The notes beneath the pieces are model-generated. The model ran no database searches. It saw only the letters and a program-made list of their open reading frames with translations, and was not told the origin of the DNA. Both the position numbers and the translations under genes were made by a program. Source: OMOG01 sp041485845 (GTDB lineage Bacteria; Acidobacteriota; Terriglobia; Bryobacterales; Bryobacteraceae). From it: a DNA stretch of 24,776 nucleotides. Positions 24,117-24,776 of this stretch are shown piece by piece (within the stretch, counting starts at the first letter, position 1; each line of letters opens with the position of its first letter). The stretch spans positions 1 to 24,776 of the forward strand of contig JBGPKH010000045.1 in NCBI GenBank assembly GCA_041485845.1, given 5' to 3'.

Positions 24117-24635
24117 CGGCCTGTGCTGTGTTACGTGGTTATCCAGCGCCAGTTGACTAGCCCCCACCATTGTCTCCGCTTTCCATTCGACCTTTGGACG
24201 GAGGGAGTGGGGGGATCGTTGGAAAAAGGTTGGAGGTCCGGGTCAAGTCCTCCCTCGGCCCAAGCGGGGGGCCGGTGGGGGAATTGGTCCGGCTTGTATG
24301 CCCGTTCCTGACTTCCGCCTGGTAATAAAGGTGTCGGCCGAGAAATCCTAATTCCGACCAGGGTGCGGACTGTAGACAGAATTGTAGCTGCGGAAGTCCT
24401 ACAGGACGCCAGAAATCCACCGTTCGCAACAGATGAGCGGGGATGGCCAGAAACGGCCATTGCAAATAAATCGGTTACTTACGGGCTCTCGACAGCTACA
24501 AGATTAACTACAGTCGGTCCTGAGCTTTAGGACGTACGCCGGAAGGTCAACTTCGGGATCTAGCTAGCCCCGCACGCCGGCCAGGATGATAGGTGGTCCG
24601 CCCGCTGTACTCTTTCGTGTTCTTCAACAAACTGC
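24117..24635. other. About 520-base gap between the sigma operon and the IS21-type element
   Basis: No gene is supported; the open frames on the minus strand (24131-24465) have no family signal and are rich in Pro/Arg/Trp of low-complexity type. It has two small hairpins: ATGGCC / GGCCAT (24443-24460) and GTCCT / AGGAC (24517-24533). The right part is noticeably less GC-rich than the neighbouring genes. It presumably contains the sigma operon promoter. Confidence 0.4.
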
Positions 24636-24776
24636 TGAGTTCGCTCCTCTAATTTGGCCCACTTTGATCGTCTAATTTGGCCCACCTGGACAGCCCCGGA
24701 TGAGAAGATTCCGGGATGGACAGGAGGCGCAAAGTGGAACTATTCGTAGAGATCCGGCGCGGGTACGCGGCCGGAG
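24636..24776 (+). mobile_element. Left end of an IS21-family-like element (continues beyond the window)
   Basis: Two identical 15-base direct repeats (TCTAATTTGGCCCAC at 24648-24662 and 24671-24685) are followed by the start of an istA-like gene at 24716 or 24734. Multiple short terminal repeats ahead of istA are typical of IS21-family ends. The outer tip is not certain: 24636 is a guess at a TG dinucleotide. Confidence 0.6.
24716..24776 (+). CDS. istA: N-terminus of IS21-type transposase IstA (3' end outside window)
   Basis: From the ATG at 24716 the visible residues are MDRRRKVELFVEIRRGYAAG, resembling IstA starts (RRKVELFEQIRREY...). A GTG at 24734 in the same frame has AGGAGG (24722-24727) 6 bases upstream, so the true start may be there (about MELFVEIRRGY). 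The gene would encode the DDE transposase of the element. Only about 20 residues are seen, so the family call rests on this motif and the flanking repeats. Confidence 0.6.
   Translation, partial: MDRRRKVELFVEIRRGYAAG

Noticed and set aside
24131..24465. Minus-strand open frames upstream of the sigma factor
   Set aside because: Low-complexity Pro/Arg/Trp composition, no ribosome-binding site, no family signal.

Overview
The window is a GC-rich bacterial chromosome segment whose gene content fits an Acidobacteriota genome of the Bryobacterales/Solibacteraceae type. This is inferred from family content, not from a marker gene. The indicators are a very large TonB-receptor-like protein with an N-terminal carboxypeptidase-regulatory (Oar-like) domain, TPR plus PD40 (WD40-like) exported proteins, an ECF sigma / zinc-finger anti-sigma / DUF4097 operon, many exported enzymes, and short GC-rich intergenic palindromes. 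I saw no tRNA, rRNA or CRISPR array.

Layout. 1-3015: the C-terminal end of an unrecognised protein, an exported methyltransferase-like protein, a convergent PpiC-type lipoprotein chaperone, and a divergent Gfo/Idh/MocA oxidoreductase. 3016-7984: a histidine kinase and OmpR-type regulator in one operon, followed by an exported TPR/PD40 protein whose last blade is cut off by an apparent 1-base deletion near 7802. 7985-8245: a cluster of palindromes. 8246-11548: an exported YtcJ-like amidohydrolase, a rhodanese, and a divergent FtrA/GlxA-type AraC regulator. 11549-15051: another repeat-bearing gap, an exported protein made of four secretin-N-like repeats, a TIM-barrel sugar isomerase, and two adjacent YbaK-fold proteins.

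15086-21458: a decayed 3' end of one TonB-receptor-like gene lies directly behind an intact 1245-residue paralogue. A prolyl-oligopeptidase (S9) enzyme diverges from the intact receptor and may process peptides at the cell surface or in the periplasm. 21459-24116: a stop-codon hairpin, a possible decayed vsr remnant, and the minus-strand operon of ECF sigma factor, anti-sigma factor and a DUF4097 protein. The DUF4097 protein carries an exact 36-residue repeat. 24117-24776: a long gap, then the left end of an IS21-type element (two 15-bp direct repeats and the start of istA) running off the window.

The most unusual items are the exact 36-residue solenoid ladder in the DUF4097 protein, the four-repeat secretin-N-like protein lacking a pore domain, the broken PD40 gene, the TonB-receptor remnant beside its paralogue, and the mirrored palindrome pair at 8107-8193. 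I did not find a clearly new multi-gene defence or biosynthetic system.
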